26,195 nucleotides of DNA, taken from IMG/VR virus record IMGVR_UViG_3300044801_000304, positions 1 through 26,195 of that record; one strand, written 5' to 3'. The stretch's first letter is position 1; each line of letters opens with the position of its first letter. Positions 8,137 to 17,200 of the stretch are shown here, piece by piece. The notes beneath the pieces were generated by a model. It worked only from the letters and a program-made list of their open reading frames with translations, searched no databases and was not told where the DNA came from. This DNA is from a virus. Position numbers and translations under genes: made by a program.

Positions 8137-9459
8137 ATGCCAGAAATCATTCCGCCAATCGTTCCCCCTGAAAAACCAGTTGCCGCCACAATGCCCCCAA
8201 AAGGCGCGGATGGCAAGTTTGTATCCGTGCGCGAAAGCATGGGAATTCGCACCAAGAAGCCGAAGGAAGATAAACCGCAGATTGCGCCAAAAGTTGAGAA
8301 GAAGCCGAAACCCGTCATTGCCCCAGCGTCACCATCCCCCATTATTGACGCGGAGCAGATTGCATCGGCGGTTGAGACTGGCGTGAAGCGCGGTATGACT
8401 CCGGCAGAACTGCCCGCGCCAAAGGATGAATCAGAATCGCTCACACCGGAGATGAAGCGCAAATATCTGACGTTGGAACGAATGGCGAAGAACAATGCGT
8501 CAATGGCCGAAAAGCCAAAGCAGTTCCTCGAATCAGTCAAGAAGCTGGAAACCTACAAGGCCGAATGGCTTGCCAAAAACAAAGGCAAGACATTCAGCCT
8601 GGACGACGATGAACACGCTGAATTCCTGCAAGGCAATGATGTCTCTTGGGATGACGACGAATATGTTGAGGCACTGGCCGAGTTGAAGGCTGAGGGAATT
8701 ATCAACAAGGTCGAGAAAAAGTTTGAGGGCAAGCTTTCTGAAATCGAGAAGCGTGAGCGCGCCCGAAATGCCGTGCCGGAAGTGAATGCTCACATGAAAA
8801 CCACCGCTAAAGTGCTGTTCAATGAACTTGGCGCTGAGTTTGAAAGGGTGTTGGATGCCAGCGGCACGTTCAATCCGGTTGAAATGCGCGCCTTGATCGA
8901 GAAGAACCCGGTGTACGAGGATTTGCTTCCGATAGCGCAACACACTGAGGAAGTTGCCGGAGAAATCTACCGGATCGCCAATGGCCTTTCGCAGTTCAGC
9001 GAAACCAATCCAGTTCACCGTGAAATTATCGGCTTTGCCACGTCGGAAGAAAAGCGGTTGAGGTCTCAACCTGCCGACAAACAACTCAATGCCGAGGGAA
9101 AGGTTTTTGCCACATCGGATGAATGGGAGAAACTGAAACCCGCCGAACAGAAAAGCCGATGGCACTTTACAGACAAGGATTTATCCGCACTCTACGCATT
9201 CAGTCAGGCAAAAAGGGCGAAGGAAATCATCAAATTGTCAAATGACCGCGTGGAAAAAACAATCAAAGCGCGCGGTTTGAAGCCTGCTGATGTTCAAAAT
9301 GGCGCAAGTTGGGCTGGTGCGAAAAGGCTGGAAAGGGCCGAAGAAGCCAAGGAAATCGAAAGAACCCCCTCTGGCACGGTTGCGCCAAGAATGACTCCCG
9401 CAATAAATCGTTCACAAAACGATAAACGCTCTATCCGGGACAAGATACTTGGCCGATGA
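8137..9459 (+). CDS. Candidate capsid scaffolding protein
   Basis: The 440-residue product sits directly before the major capsid gene, the usual place for a scaffold. It has a Pro/Lys-rich disordered N terminus (1-95), a highly charged central region with acidic clusters (LDDDEH, WDDDEY around 150-170), long Lys/Glu helices, and a basic C terminus (NDKRSIRDKILGR). Scaffolds often end in a basic helix that binds the capsid shell. No protease motif is seen, so it would be removed intact. The call rests on position, charge and helix content, not on family homology. Confidence 0.62.
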   Translation: MPEIIPPIVPPEKPVAATMPPKGADGKFVSVRESMGIRTKKPKEDKPQIAPKVEKKPKPVIAPASPSPIIDAEQIASAVETGVKRGMTPAELPAPKDESESLTPEMKRKYLTLERMAKNNASMAEKPKQFLESVKKLETYKAEWLAKNKGKTFSLDDDEHAEFLQGNDVSWDDDEYVEALAELKAEGIINKVEKKFEGKLSEIEKRERARNAVPEVNAHMKTTAKVLFNELGAEFERVLDASGTFNPVEMRALIEKNPVYEDLLPIAQHTEEVAGEIYRIANGLSQFSETNPVHREIIGFATSEEKRLRSQPADKQLNAEGKVFATSDEWEKLKPAEQKSRWHFTDKDLSALYAFSQAKRAKEIIKLSNDRVEKTIKARGLKPADVQNGASWAGAKRLERAEEAKEIERTPSGTVAPRMTPAINRSQNDKRSIRDKILGR

Positions 9460-9462
9460 TGA

Positions 9463-9498
9463 TTTCAGCAAGAGGCGAGAGATAAACTTTCGCTGAAA
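9463..9498 (+). promoter_or_regulatory. Stem-loop in the leader of the capsid gene
   Basis: The 53-base gap before the capsid start can fold into an imperfect stem. TTTCAG (9463-9468) pairs with CTGAAA (9493-9498), and CGAGAG (9476-9481) pairs with CTTTCG (9487-9492) around a five-base loop. No U-tract follows, so it is not a terminator. It ends 14 bases before the ATG and could protect or mark the 5' end of an abundant capsid mRNA. Confidence 0.35.
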
Positions 9499-9512
9499 CT
9501 GAAATTATCATT

Positions 9513-11246
9513 ATGCCAAATACGCCGCCGACCCCATCTCAAATAAACAGCATCTTCGAGCGGTGCTCTCCCGCCATCCGATCTAACATATCGGAATGCG
9601 GATCGGTAACGCTCTGCGACAACCTCAAGCCCGAAACGATAAACGATTTGCAGGATATTTATGAGAAGGATGGCGAATATCGTCTCCTGAATCATTTGCT
9701 GATGACGCATTTTACCATCAAGGCGTGCGGCACGGTGCAGCACGGGATGCGCGACTTCTTCATGGCGAACCTGCGAACCACGCGCAAAAGCCAGATCAAA
9801 TTTGACCAGAACGAGCGCGCGATGACCAAGGTGGCTCCGTTCATCATGGCCAATCAGAAGATTCCGAGAAACAACATCTCCTGGCAATTCACGGCTGGCA
9901 GTGGAAATGAGGCCGCTTGGACGGGAAGCGTGGTAAGCCCCAGCGGGATTCCCGCCGACATCCGCTATTTTCCGACCGGAATGGTGGTCTGGATTATTGG
10001 CATCGGCAATGGAGGAATCAAAATCAAGACGCAATGGACGGTGGCCAATGCCGTGTTGAATTCTGGCGGCGGTTCGGTTGAACTGACGTTGACGGGACAA
10101 AACCTGGGTTCATTTTTCCCCGCCGAGGAAAGCGATTTGCCAGTCACCGGAGTTCTTTATCGCGGACTTGCCAATGTTGGCAAGACGGAAAGCTATTGCG
10201 ACGACACGCCGGGACTGATTGACAACAAATACGTCCCCTTCTGGATGCAGGACGTGCGCTGGACAATGTGCGATTCTGAATTGTTCCACGAATGGCAGGA
10301 CTTGGTTTTGGAAAACAACCCGCTTTATCGGGCGTATGAATATCTGCCCGAAGTCGAGAGGATGCGGCAGATGGGTGAAGATTTTGAAGTCCGCCTGTTC
10401 AACGCCCTCTGGTTTCAGGGGGCGCTCAATGACAAGCAAAATCTGACCGAATACGATCAGTTGCCTGAAATCAGCAACTTCCTGTCCGATACCGGCCTCG
10501 GCGTCGAGGGTGGGCGTTGCTTTGGTCGCAAGGCCAATGCCATCGGCTGGCTGGAACAGTTGCGCGAATGCGACCGTTGGTTTGATTGCCAAGGCGCGCA
10601 ATTGAACATTTACAGCATCTTTGATGCGGTCTATGCCATGAGCCGAACTCGTGCCGGCGTTGGTTCGTCTGCGGCCAAGCGTTTTGACGTGTTCACCGAC
10701 GGCACAACCGCCGGGGCCATTGAGCAGGCGTTCATCGGCTATTATGGCGTGAAGTTCGGCGGCAAGGATAGCTATGTTATGAATGAAATGCAGTCCGGCG
10801 AAAACAATGAGCTTGGGCTGGTGTTCAACTCGTATCGTCTGGACGGCAAGAATCAAGGCGTCGTGTTGAACGTCATCAGTGATTGGGCGTTTGACGACAC
10901 TCTCTCCGACTTCTCGGCAATGAGCTTGGACGGTGCCGGTCGCACGCTGATGTTCTTGGATATGACTGGCATTTACATGCAAGTCATCGAATCCGGCAAA
11001 CAGGTCAATCACACGGGCGACTTGAAGGATTTGGTCGCGGTTGATTCCAGTTATCGTTGCGTGATTGAAACCTACGCGATGGACACGACCATCAACTGGC
11101 TCAAATACACGGCGGTTGTCGAATGTCCGGCGGCAAGTCTGGTGATTGACAACTTTAGTTCGGCGGTTCCACTGTTTGCTGCGGCGAACATGACTAGGCG
11201 TCCGAATTACATTCCGGGCACCGTGATGACGCCGTATGCGGTTTAA
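9513..11246 (+). CDS. Major capsid protein (inferred)
   Basis: The 577-residue product follows the scaffold candidate and is closed by a strong terminator, as expected for the most abundant head protein. It shows a helical N terminus, then beta-rich segments with an aromatic/Gly pattern, consistent with an HK97-like fold, with a mid-chain segment (RAYEYLPEVERMRQMGEDFE) that could be the spine helix. It is larger than typical HK97-fold capsids (300-400), so an inserted domain is possible. Start ATG is preceded by A/T-rich cattATG. No motif proves the fold; the call is by gene order, size and composition. Confidence 0.72.
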   Translation: MPNTPPTPSQINSIFERCSPAIRSNISECGSVTLCDNLKPETINDLQDIYEKDGEYRLLNHLLMTHFTIKACGTVQHGMRDFFMANLRTTRKSQIKFDQNERAMTKVAPFIMANQKIPRNNISWQFTAGSGNEAAWTGSVVSPSGIPADIRYFPTGMVVWIIGIGNGGIKIKTQWTVANAVLNSGGGSVELTLTGQNLGSFFPAEESDLPVTGVLYRGLANVGKTESYCDDTPGLIDNKYVPFWMQDVRWTMCDSELFHEWQDLVLENNPLYRAYEYLPEVERMRQMGEDFEVRLFNALWFQGALNDKQNLTEYDQLPEISNFLSDTGLGVEGGRCFGRKANAIGWLEQLRECDRWFDCQGAQLNIYSIFDAVYAMSRTRAGVGSSAAKRFDVFTDGTTAGAIEQAFIGYYGVKFGGKDSYVMNEMQSGENNELGLVFNSYRLDGKNQGVVLNVISDWAFDDTLSDFSAMSLDGAGRTLMFLDMTGIYMQVIESGKQVNHTGDLKDLVAVDSSYRCVIETYAMDTTINWLKYTAVVECPAASLVIDNFSSAVPLFAAANMTRRPNYIPGTVMTPYAV

Positions 11247-11269
11247 TTTGGTGTTGGGTTAGGACGTTC

Positions 11270-11309
11270 AATTGGCGGCGGTTTAGAAAGCCGCCGCCAA
11301 TTTTTCTTT
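11270..11309 (+). terminator. Rho-independent terminator after the capsid gene
   Basis: A 12-bp perfect stem (AATTGGCGGCGG at 11270-11281 with CCGCCGCCAATT at 11291-11302) with a short loop is followed by a T-rich tract (TTTTTCTTT). The G/C-rich stem and U-tract are textbook. It should end the head transcript or attenuate read-through to the neck and tail genes. Confidence 0.9.
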
Positions 11310-11341
11310 GATAAATGCGACAAATGAATTAACTTCCGATT

Positions 11342-11788
11342 ATGGCAATCCGATATTTCAAGAAAATCAATCTGCAAAATACCATTACCGATAGTGCGGG
11401 CAAAGCGATTGTTTTTGAGTCCACGAATGATGCCAATGGGGTTATCGCTCTGGATGACACAGTTGCCGCTCCCTTGATTGCCGATTTGGATAAATTCGCC
11501 GATGCGCGGCTTTGCGGGGTCGTGCGTATATCAAAAGAAATCTATGATGCCCTGCTCAAAAAAAAAGCCTCGACTCCATCGCGGCGTCAATCAGACCGAT
11601 CCAGCCCGTTGCGCCTCGCAAAACAACCCGACCCTTTCAACAAGCAAAACCAAAAGGTTGCGGCAGTTGTGGCCGGCGGCGTTAAGAATCCCAAAGTTGA
11701 TTTGACTCCTGAAATTCCACCATCGTTCGCTCAGTTCCGCGCAAGGACTCGCCGATTGATGGCGGAGGAAAGACAGGCTGAAACATAA
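11342..11788 (+). CDS. Small neck-region protein with possible -1 frameshift
   Basis: The 148-residue zero-frame product has an ordered N-terminal domain (1-75; start MAIRYFKKINL, then VRISKEIYDALLKKK) and a low-complexity basic C-terminal part. The N-terminal pattern resembles small proteins found just after phage capsid genes. At codons 73-75 there is a run of nine A residues. Reading shifted by -1 after it gives a 39-residue tail ending in CGSCGRRR and a stop at 11683-11685, for a 114-residue product. The zero frame instead runs to 11788, where its stop overlaps the next ATG (TAATG). Either the gene uses a slippery site to make two products, or one frame is the true one. Function unknown. 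Confidence 0.6.
   Translation: MAIRYFKKINLQNTITDSAGKAIVFESTNDANGVIALDDTVAAPLIADLDKFADARLCGVVRISKEIYDALLKKKASTPSRRQSDRSSPLRLAKQPDPFNKQNQKVAAVVAGGVKNPKVDLTPEIPPSFAQFRARTRRLMAEERQAET
11558..11566 (+). other. A9 run: candidate -1 ribosomal slippery site
   Basis: Nine consecutive A bases span three in-frame AAA codons, containing the A AAA AAA heptamer in the correct phase for tandem -1 slippage. A downstream stop in the -1 frame lies at 11683-11685. I did not find a clear stimulatory stem directly downstream. A sequencing length error in the homopolymer is an alternative. Confidence 0.35.
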
Positions 11789-11934
11789 TGAGTGAAGAAC
11801 TCCAAATTGCTCCTGAGAAACAGGGCGTTTTCAAACGCATCCTGATTGCGCTGATGGCTGCCAAGCGCGCCGAACGGATAGGGTTAAAGATAGTCCGGTG
11901 TTCGTATTTCAGGAATCCAATCCAAATCACATGA
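11788..11934 (+). CDS. 48-residue coupled small protein
   Basis: An ATG at 11788 overlaps the preceding stop (TAATG) and its own TGA overlaps the next gene's ATG (ATGA, 11931-11934). The product starts MSEELQIAPEKQGVFKRI and is amphipathic and basic (ILIALMAAKRAERIGLKIVR). It could be membrane-associated or a small virion factor, but no family is recognised. The exact fit between two overlapping junctions is the main evidence that it is translated. Confidence 0.55.
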   Translation: MSEELQIAPEKQGVFKRILIALMAAKRAERIGLKIVRCSYFRNPIQIT

Positions 11935-14222
11935 GCCTTACTTTCCTCGAATTGAAAAATGAGAGTCGCCAACTTCTCTGGCCGGATTTGGAGGCTGAAA
12001 ATCTTGTTGATGCTCACGATAGGTTTTTCAACGATGCACTCTGGGATATTTCAAAGAATGTCGAATGCGCGCAGTTTGGAAATTTAAATTTGTACCCCCA
12101 GTGCAGTTCTTACTTCAACTGCGGCATGACTGTTCTTCCGGCTCCGCGTGGAAGGATTCTGAAAGTTTACACGATTAAAGGAGGAACCACGACAACCCCG
12201 ACACCATCCGCTTCCGCGCCAGTTGGAAATCCCATTATTGTCACGGCTGGTCAAGTCATGGGTGAACAGCAATTCACTGTCCCATTTGGAAAATGGAGTC
12301 CAGGCGGTGGGCCTCCGCTGCTTCAGGGCGATCCGGTGGCTGTAAATGTTTGTTCGGTCCCGCTGGATGGACAGTATATCGTAACGGTTTCGCAAGCATC
12401 TCCCTATTGGAATGTTGCTGTTCCAAATTCTCCGCAATACATGGTCACACAGGTCAATTATACGGATGTCAGCGGGAACCCTCAAACAATCCAACCCGCC
12501 CCAAACATATTCCCCAATACGCCCTCAAATACAGGCTCTCTGACAATTTCAGTTAAGGGCGGAACGACCATAAGCGCGGTTGCCACCCCGGTTTGCGTCC
12601 CGCCGACCGATGGTGAAATCAATGTTGATGTGAAGGTTGTGGCGAATGCCAACATCTCAGCCCCCCCGAAAACTCCCGCCACTCCGACCAATGGCTCGGT
12701 AATAAGCGTCTCCGCTGATTGGTGCTCGAAGGTGTTCTACGACCAAGTTGAATACTGTCACATCGAGGAATATGTCAAACTCTCGCGCCATTGCGCGACT
12801 CCCAATTCCATCTTCGCCGGTGCGCTGATCTTCAACCTGTTTGGCTTTGGTCATTGGAGAAACAAGCGCCGGTATCCATGTCCGACCGATGCCGGGCTTG
12901 AGTCGTTGCCATCACTGCCACAAGGATTTCATTATCCGCAAGCTTCAACTGATGCCGGCGGGCGTTCGCGCGGTGGAGTCTGGGCGCTGTATCGCGGACG
13001 CATCTACATTGCTCCGTGGATTGAATCAGACGAAACGGTGGTGGTAGAATGGAACGGAATCAAAGATCAATGGTCAGATAACGATTTAGTCGAGGATGAC
13101 TCAAAGTTTCGTCAAGCGGTGCGATTGAATGTGGCCGTTCAGCATTTTACGCATTACGAGCAAGACCAGCAAAAGTTGGTGATTCTTGAAACTCAATGGC
13201 GGGAAGCCTTGCGCGATTTGATTCACGAATGCAGGGAACAAAATCGGATTCGGTCTTGCAGTGAGGCGGGTGGAAGCGGTTCGGAGGCCAGGGGAATTGG
13301 CACGGCTGACATTGCCACATCATTATATCAAAATGAGGCTCAATCTTACACGGCCAGTTGTCCAGTTGGACAAACTGGAACTGCGGTTACGGTTACGATT
13401 CCTGCTGGACAAGTTGGAAGCGCGTTATCCGTTGCAGATGCGAATGCAACGGCATTGGCTCAAGCTGTGGCAGATGCTACAAGCCGTTTGTCATGTTCGG
13501 TTGCCCCAACGATATTTTACAACGTGGCCGTCTATGGCCATGCAAGTTGTCCGGGGGCTTCCGGTGATACGCCTGCCGCATCTGGAAATGAAGTGACAGT
13601 CGCTATTGCTGCCAGACTTTATTCTTCATCGCTTCCCAATGGACAAGATGTTGCAAATGCGGCTGCTCAAGCAGAGGCGGACAGGCGGGCGAATCTGCAA
13701 TTGGTTTGCACGTTCCACAATTCTCCCCAAAGCGCAAAGGGCAGTTGTCCTAGCGGGACGGCTGGAAGCGACCAAACCGCAACTGTTTTGGCTTCCGACC
13801 CCGATTGTGACGCGACATCACAGGCTGCGGCGGATGCGTTGGCTCAAACCAAAGCGGCGAATCTGTTGGCGGCACAACTTCTGACTGTTTGCATCGGACT
13901 TCCGACTTATTTGATTGGAAATGAGGCAAAGACATATACGATAACGAGAACCCTTAGTTGTCCGTCTGGTTATTTATTTCCTACTGGCTATCCTACTTTT
14001 AATTGCACGTCAAACATTCCCGCAAACTGGATAACGGCACTTGTGACTTCGGATACCGAATTGGCTGTAAGATCGTCGCTTAATCAGCAGGCGCAGACGG
14101 CGGCTCAAACCGACTGCGACAATCAATTTAACTTCGCCCAAGCTCAATATAATGCAGGGTGCAGAGCCACTGGTGGTGGTGGGCAAATACCAGGGGGATA
14201 TCAAGGGCCATACGCAGGATGA
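11931..14222 (+). CDS. Head-tail adaptor-like protein with DUF5977-like repeats
   Basis: The 763-residue product has three parts. The N terminus (1-80) starts with a helical adaptor-like segment (SLTFLELKNESRQLLWPDLE). A beta-rich insertion with Pro/Thr linkers follows (about 85-265). The segment at about 268-450 includes a pattern (GRIYIAPWIESDETVVVEWNG, then DDSKFRQAVRLNVAVQHF) like podovirus adaptor or tubular proteins that join portal to tail. The C terminus (about 465-763) holds about four degenerate repeats with a spaced Cys-Pro and Ala-rich helix (ASCPVGQTGTAVTVTIPAG in the first), matching the DUF5977 style. ATGA overlaps couple it to genes on both sides. The adaptor role is inferred from position and the middle segment; the repeats probably project outward. 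Confidence 0.65.
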   Translation: MSLTFLELKNESRQLLWPDLEAENLVDAHDRFFNDALWDISKNVECAQFGNLNLYPQCSSYFNCGMTVLPAPRGRILKVYTIKGGTTTTPTPSASAPVGNPIIVTAGQVMGEQQFTVPFGKWSPGGGPPLLQGDPVAVNVCSVPLDGQYIVTVSQASPYWNVAVPNSPQYMVTQVNYTDVSGNPQTIQPAPNIFPNTPSNTGSLTISVKGGTTISAVATPVCVPPTDGEINVDVKVVANANISAPPKTPATPTNGSVISVSADWCSKVFYDQVEYCHIEEYVKLSRHCATPNSIFAGALIFNLFGFGHWRNKRRYPCPTDAGLESLPSLPQGFHYPQASTDAGGRSRGGVWALYRGRIYIAPWIESDETVVVEWNGIKDQWSDNDLVEDDSKFRQAVRLNVAVQHFTHYEQDQQKLVILETQWREALRDLIHECREQNRIRSCSEAGGSGSEARGIGTADIATSLYQNEAQSYTASCPVGQTGTAVTVTIPAGQVGSALSVADANATALAQAVADATSRLSCSVAPTIFYNVAVYGHASCPGASGDTPAASGNEVTVAIAARLYSSSLPNGQDVANAAAQAEADRRANLQLVCTFHNSPQSAKGSCPSGTAGSDQTATVLASDPDCDATSQAAADALAQTKAANLLAAQLLTVCIGLPTYLIGNEAKTYTITRTLSCPSGYLFPTGYPTFNCTSNIPANWITALVTSDTELAVRSSLNQQAQTAAQTDCDNQFNFAQAQYNAGCRATGGGGQIPGGYQGPYAG

Positions 14223-17200
14223 ACTTTGACACACTTAACATTGCGGATTGTATAATCCCCGCCGGTAGCGGCGGCAGCGGCGGCAGCGGCGGTGGACAGC
14301 CACCTGACCCGCGATGTTCCGATGCCGGGTTTGCGGCTTCAAATCCATCAATATGCGGTTCGTTGGCATATCTGATTATCAAACCCGGAATCGCGCTTGT
14401 CTGCAAACTTGGTTCAATCAATTTCAGTGTGTTCCTGTATCAAAACGGCATCGAAACCGAAGTAACGGACGGTTTGACGTTCACAAGTTCGGATGAAGAT
14501 ATTCTGGCCATCGGAGTCCATACTGGGGCGGCAACTGGACTGGCCGAAGGCGATGTTAATGTGACGGTCACACGCAACGGTTTGACAGCTACATCGCTTA
14601 TCACCGTACTTGTCGCGGAATGTGGCAGTGGATGTGAATGTGATGCAATCCACGTCAAGACATCCATTCTGATTGACGATTCAAAATCAATGGGTTTGGC
14701 ATTCGGTGGCGGCTATCAATCTCGGCTGGCTTTTGCAAATGCTGTGGCATTGGATTATGCTGACAAGATAATTCAAACATGTGGAACCTCAGAATGTGTG
14801 AACCTGATACCGGACGGGGCGATGTATGGAGGCAATGGTTCATCAAGCTATGTGTATTTGCTGGTTTCCGTTGGAATCGTAACAGTAGGAAACATTTATC
14901 AGATAACTTGGGGAGCCAACGATAGCGTGTTGCAAAACGATCCAAATTCTATTTCAAGTCCCGGAGTTGGACAAACCAGCACTTTTGTTCCCGGCGCACA
15001 GTGCGAACTTATTGGAATCGCAAAATCTCCCGTCACCGCCACCATCTGCAATCCAAATACTGGAATAGGTCCCGTTCCAAAAGACTCAATCAAAGTCTGG
15101 TCATTCTCGGATGTCGTTGACGAAATCTCAACAGGTTATTTGACGGACACAACAGAACTTGCAACTGAAATCAATGGTATCACCCAAACACAGGATATGA
15201 CAGATTTGGGCGCAATTCTGTTGGCGGCGGTAAATGACATGATTGCGGCGGCGGCTGATGAAAAGGTGATTGTGCTTATCAGTGATGGAGAGCAGACGGT
15301 TACAACCGATGTCCAACCGATTCTTGACACGGCGACCTTGTTCAAGGCGGCGGGTGGAATCATAATCTGCATCGGATTGCGCGCAAGTGGTACAGGTTAC
15401 GACTTATTGAGCCGTATTGCGACCGGCGGATTCTTCCTAAACGCCTTTTCAACCAACACACAGGATATACTCGACGGTCTGAATTATCTGAAATCCATTC
15501 TGTGTGCCGGTGATTGCATGACAATAGCTGAAACGACCAATTCAGGCGCATTGGATTATTCATCATTCATCAACTGGGAAGTAATTGCAGGACAAGTTAA
15601 TCTGGTTGGAAATGGCTTCCTAGATTTTCAGCCGGGCAATGGACTTTATGTGGACATGATGGGCGGGGCGGCTGGGACAATACGCAGCATAGACACCTTT
15701 TCGCTTGTGGCGGGACGCACATATCGCATTTCATTCGAGGCCGCGGGAAACAGCCGGCTAGACACTCCGGGCGCAAATCAAAACATTTTGGTTTCCATTT
15801 TGAACTCAGACCCGACCGTTCCATCAAATTTAGCGACGATCTTCTCTCATGTGGTTTCTCCTAATTGGGACGACCCATTTACTGCTTTTTCATTTTCTTT
15901 TACTGCTGCATTTGATGTTGACGTGAAAGTTTTGTTTCAACAGCTTTACGACACGTCCTTTACGGGAGAATGGCATGGGAATCTGCTTGACGATATTAAG
16001 TTTGAAGAAGTGTCCTCTTTTACCACCTTGTTGACAGATAATTTCGATGGAGAGAATCCGACTTCTCAACCCGGAAATGCCTATGGCGCATATTGCACTT
16101 CGGAAGTTCCGGGGTTACAATTACAAGACCCAAATCCATTGCCGAATGTTGAGGTCGGAACCAACCCCCCACCGACAACGACTTACACGAGCACCAAGAC
16201 GGCTTGTGCGACATGTCCAAGCGGCAACATCAGCCTACTTACTCCTCGCGTTGTTATTCCGGCCACTTACGACGATACATCTACCCCCGGAACTATTGTG
16301 GAAACTTACCTAAGCGCAGTGGTGGCGTCCGGGTATTCTGTTGTTGTCTTTCAAGATGTCACCCAAAATTGGATTGGGCCGCAATCTTTCATACTTTACG
16401 GTTCTAACGACGGAATCAATTGGGTTATTCTGGATACACAGACGGGTCTTTCTTGGGCGAATTCTGCGTCTGAAGTAGAAAGAGATTTTTCGATTCCACT
16501 TACGGCTGCTTACACCCAATTTAAGATGACTACTAATTCTTCGTTATCCATGTATAGAAGGTTTAGCTTTGGAATTAATGGAAGTTATGTAAATGTCCTC
16601 GGTCCGACTCAGGTTTGTCAATCCGCCACCGCTGCGAGCCAAATCAGCCAAGCCGACGCCGACAACCAGGCGACCGCAGCGGCGTTGGCGCTGGCACAGG
16701 CCGGCCTCAACTGCGTCCAGGCATTCACATCCACGCAGCAATTCACAGCGAGTTGTCCTGCCGGCTCACTTGGTTCTTCCGTTACAAGGTCGGCTTCGGC
16801 TACCAGTTTAATCAGCCAAACGGATGCCGACAACATAGCATTAGCGGCGGCTACGGCAGCGGCCAATGCTGCGTTGTTTTGCAGTGATTCAAACAACAGT
16901 CAGAAAATCACCATCAATGACAACGCAGTGGCGACACCATATCCAAGCGTGAAGTTTGTGAGTGGACAGACGGGTTTGATTTCCAAGGTAACGGTTTCAA
17001 TCAACGGCCTTTACCATACATGGCCCGACGATATAGGCATGGTCTTAATGAGTCCTGCCGGGACGCTGGTGTATTTGATGGGGCGCTGTGGCGGGGGATT
17101 TCAGGTTGGAACACCAACTGCCGGCATCAATCTTGTTTTTGATGATTCGGCGGCAACTAATTTGCCCGCCACGCTTATTGCGGCTGGCACATACAAACCA

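Noticed and set aside
8533-9165. 210-residue minus-strand open frame opposite the scaffold gene
   Set aside because: Antisense shadow of a charged coding sequence, with no start context or neighbours on that strand.
9465-10100. 211-residue minus-strand open frame
   Set aside because: Covers the capsid leader and 5' end in antisense; low-complexity Arg/His-rich translation.
10110-11012. 300-residue minus-strand open frame opposite the capsid gene
   Set aside because: It is fully antisense to a well-supported gene and lacks a coherent domain; it reflects codon-phase mirroring.
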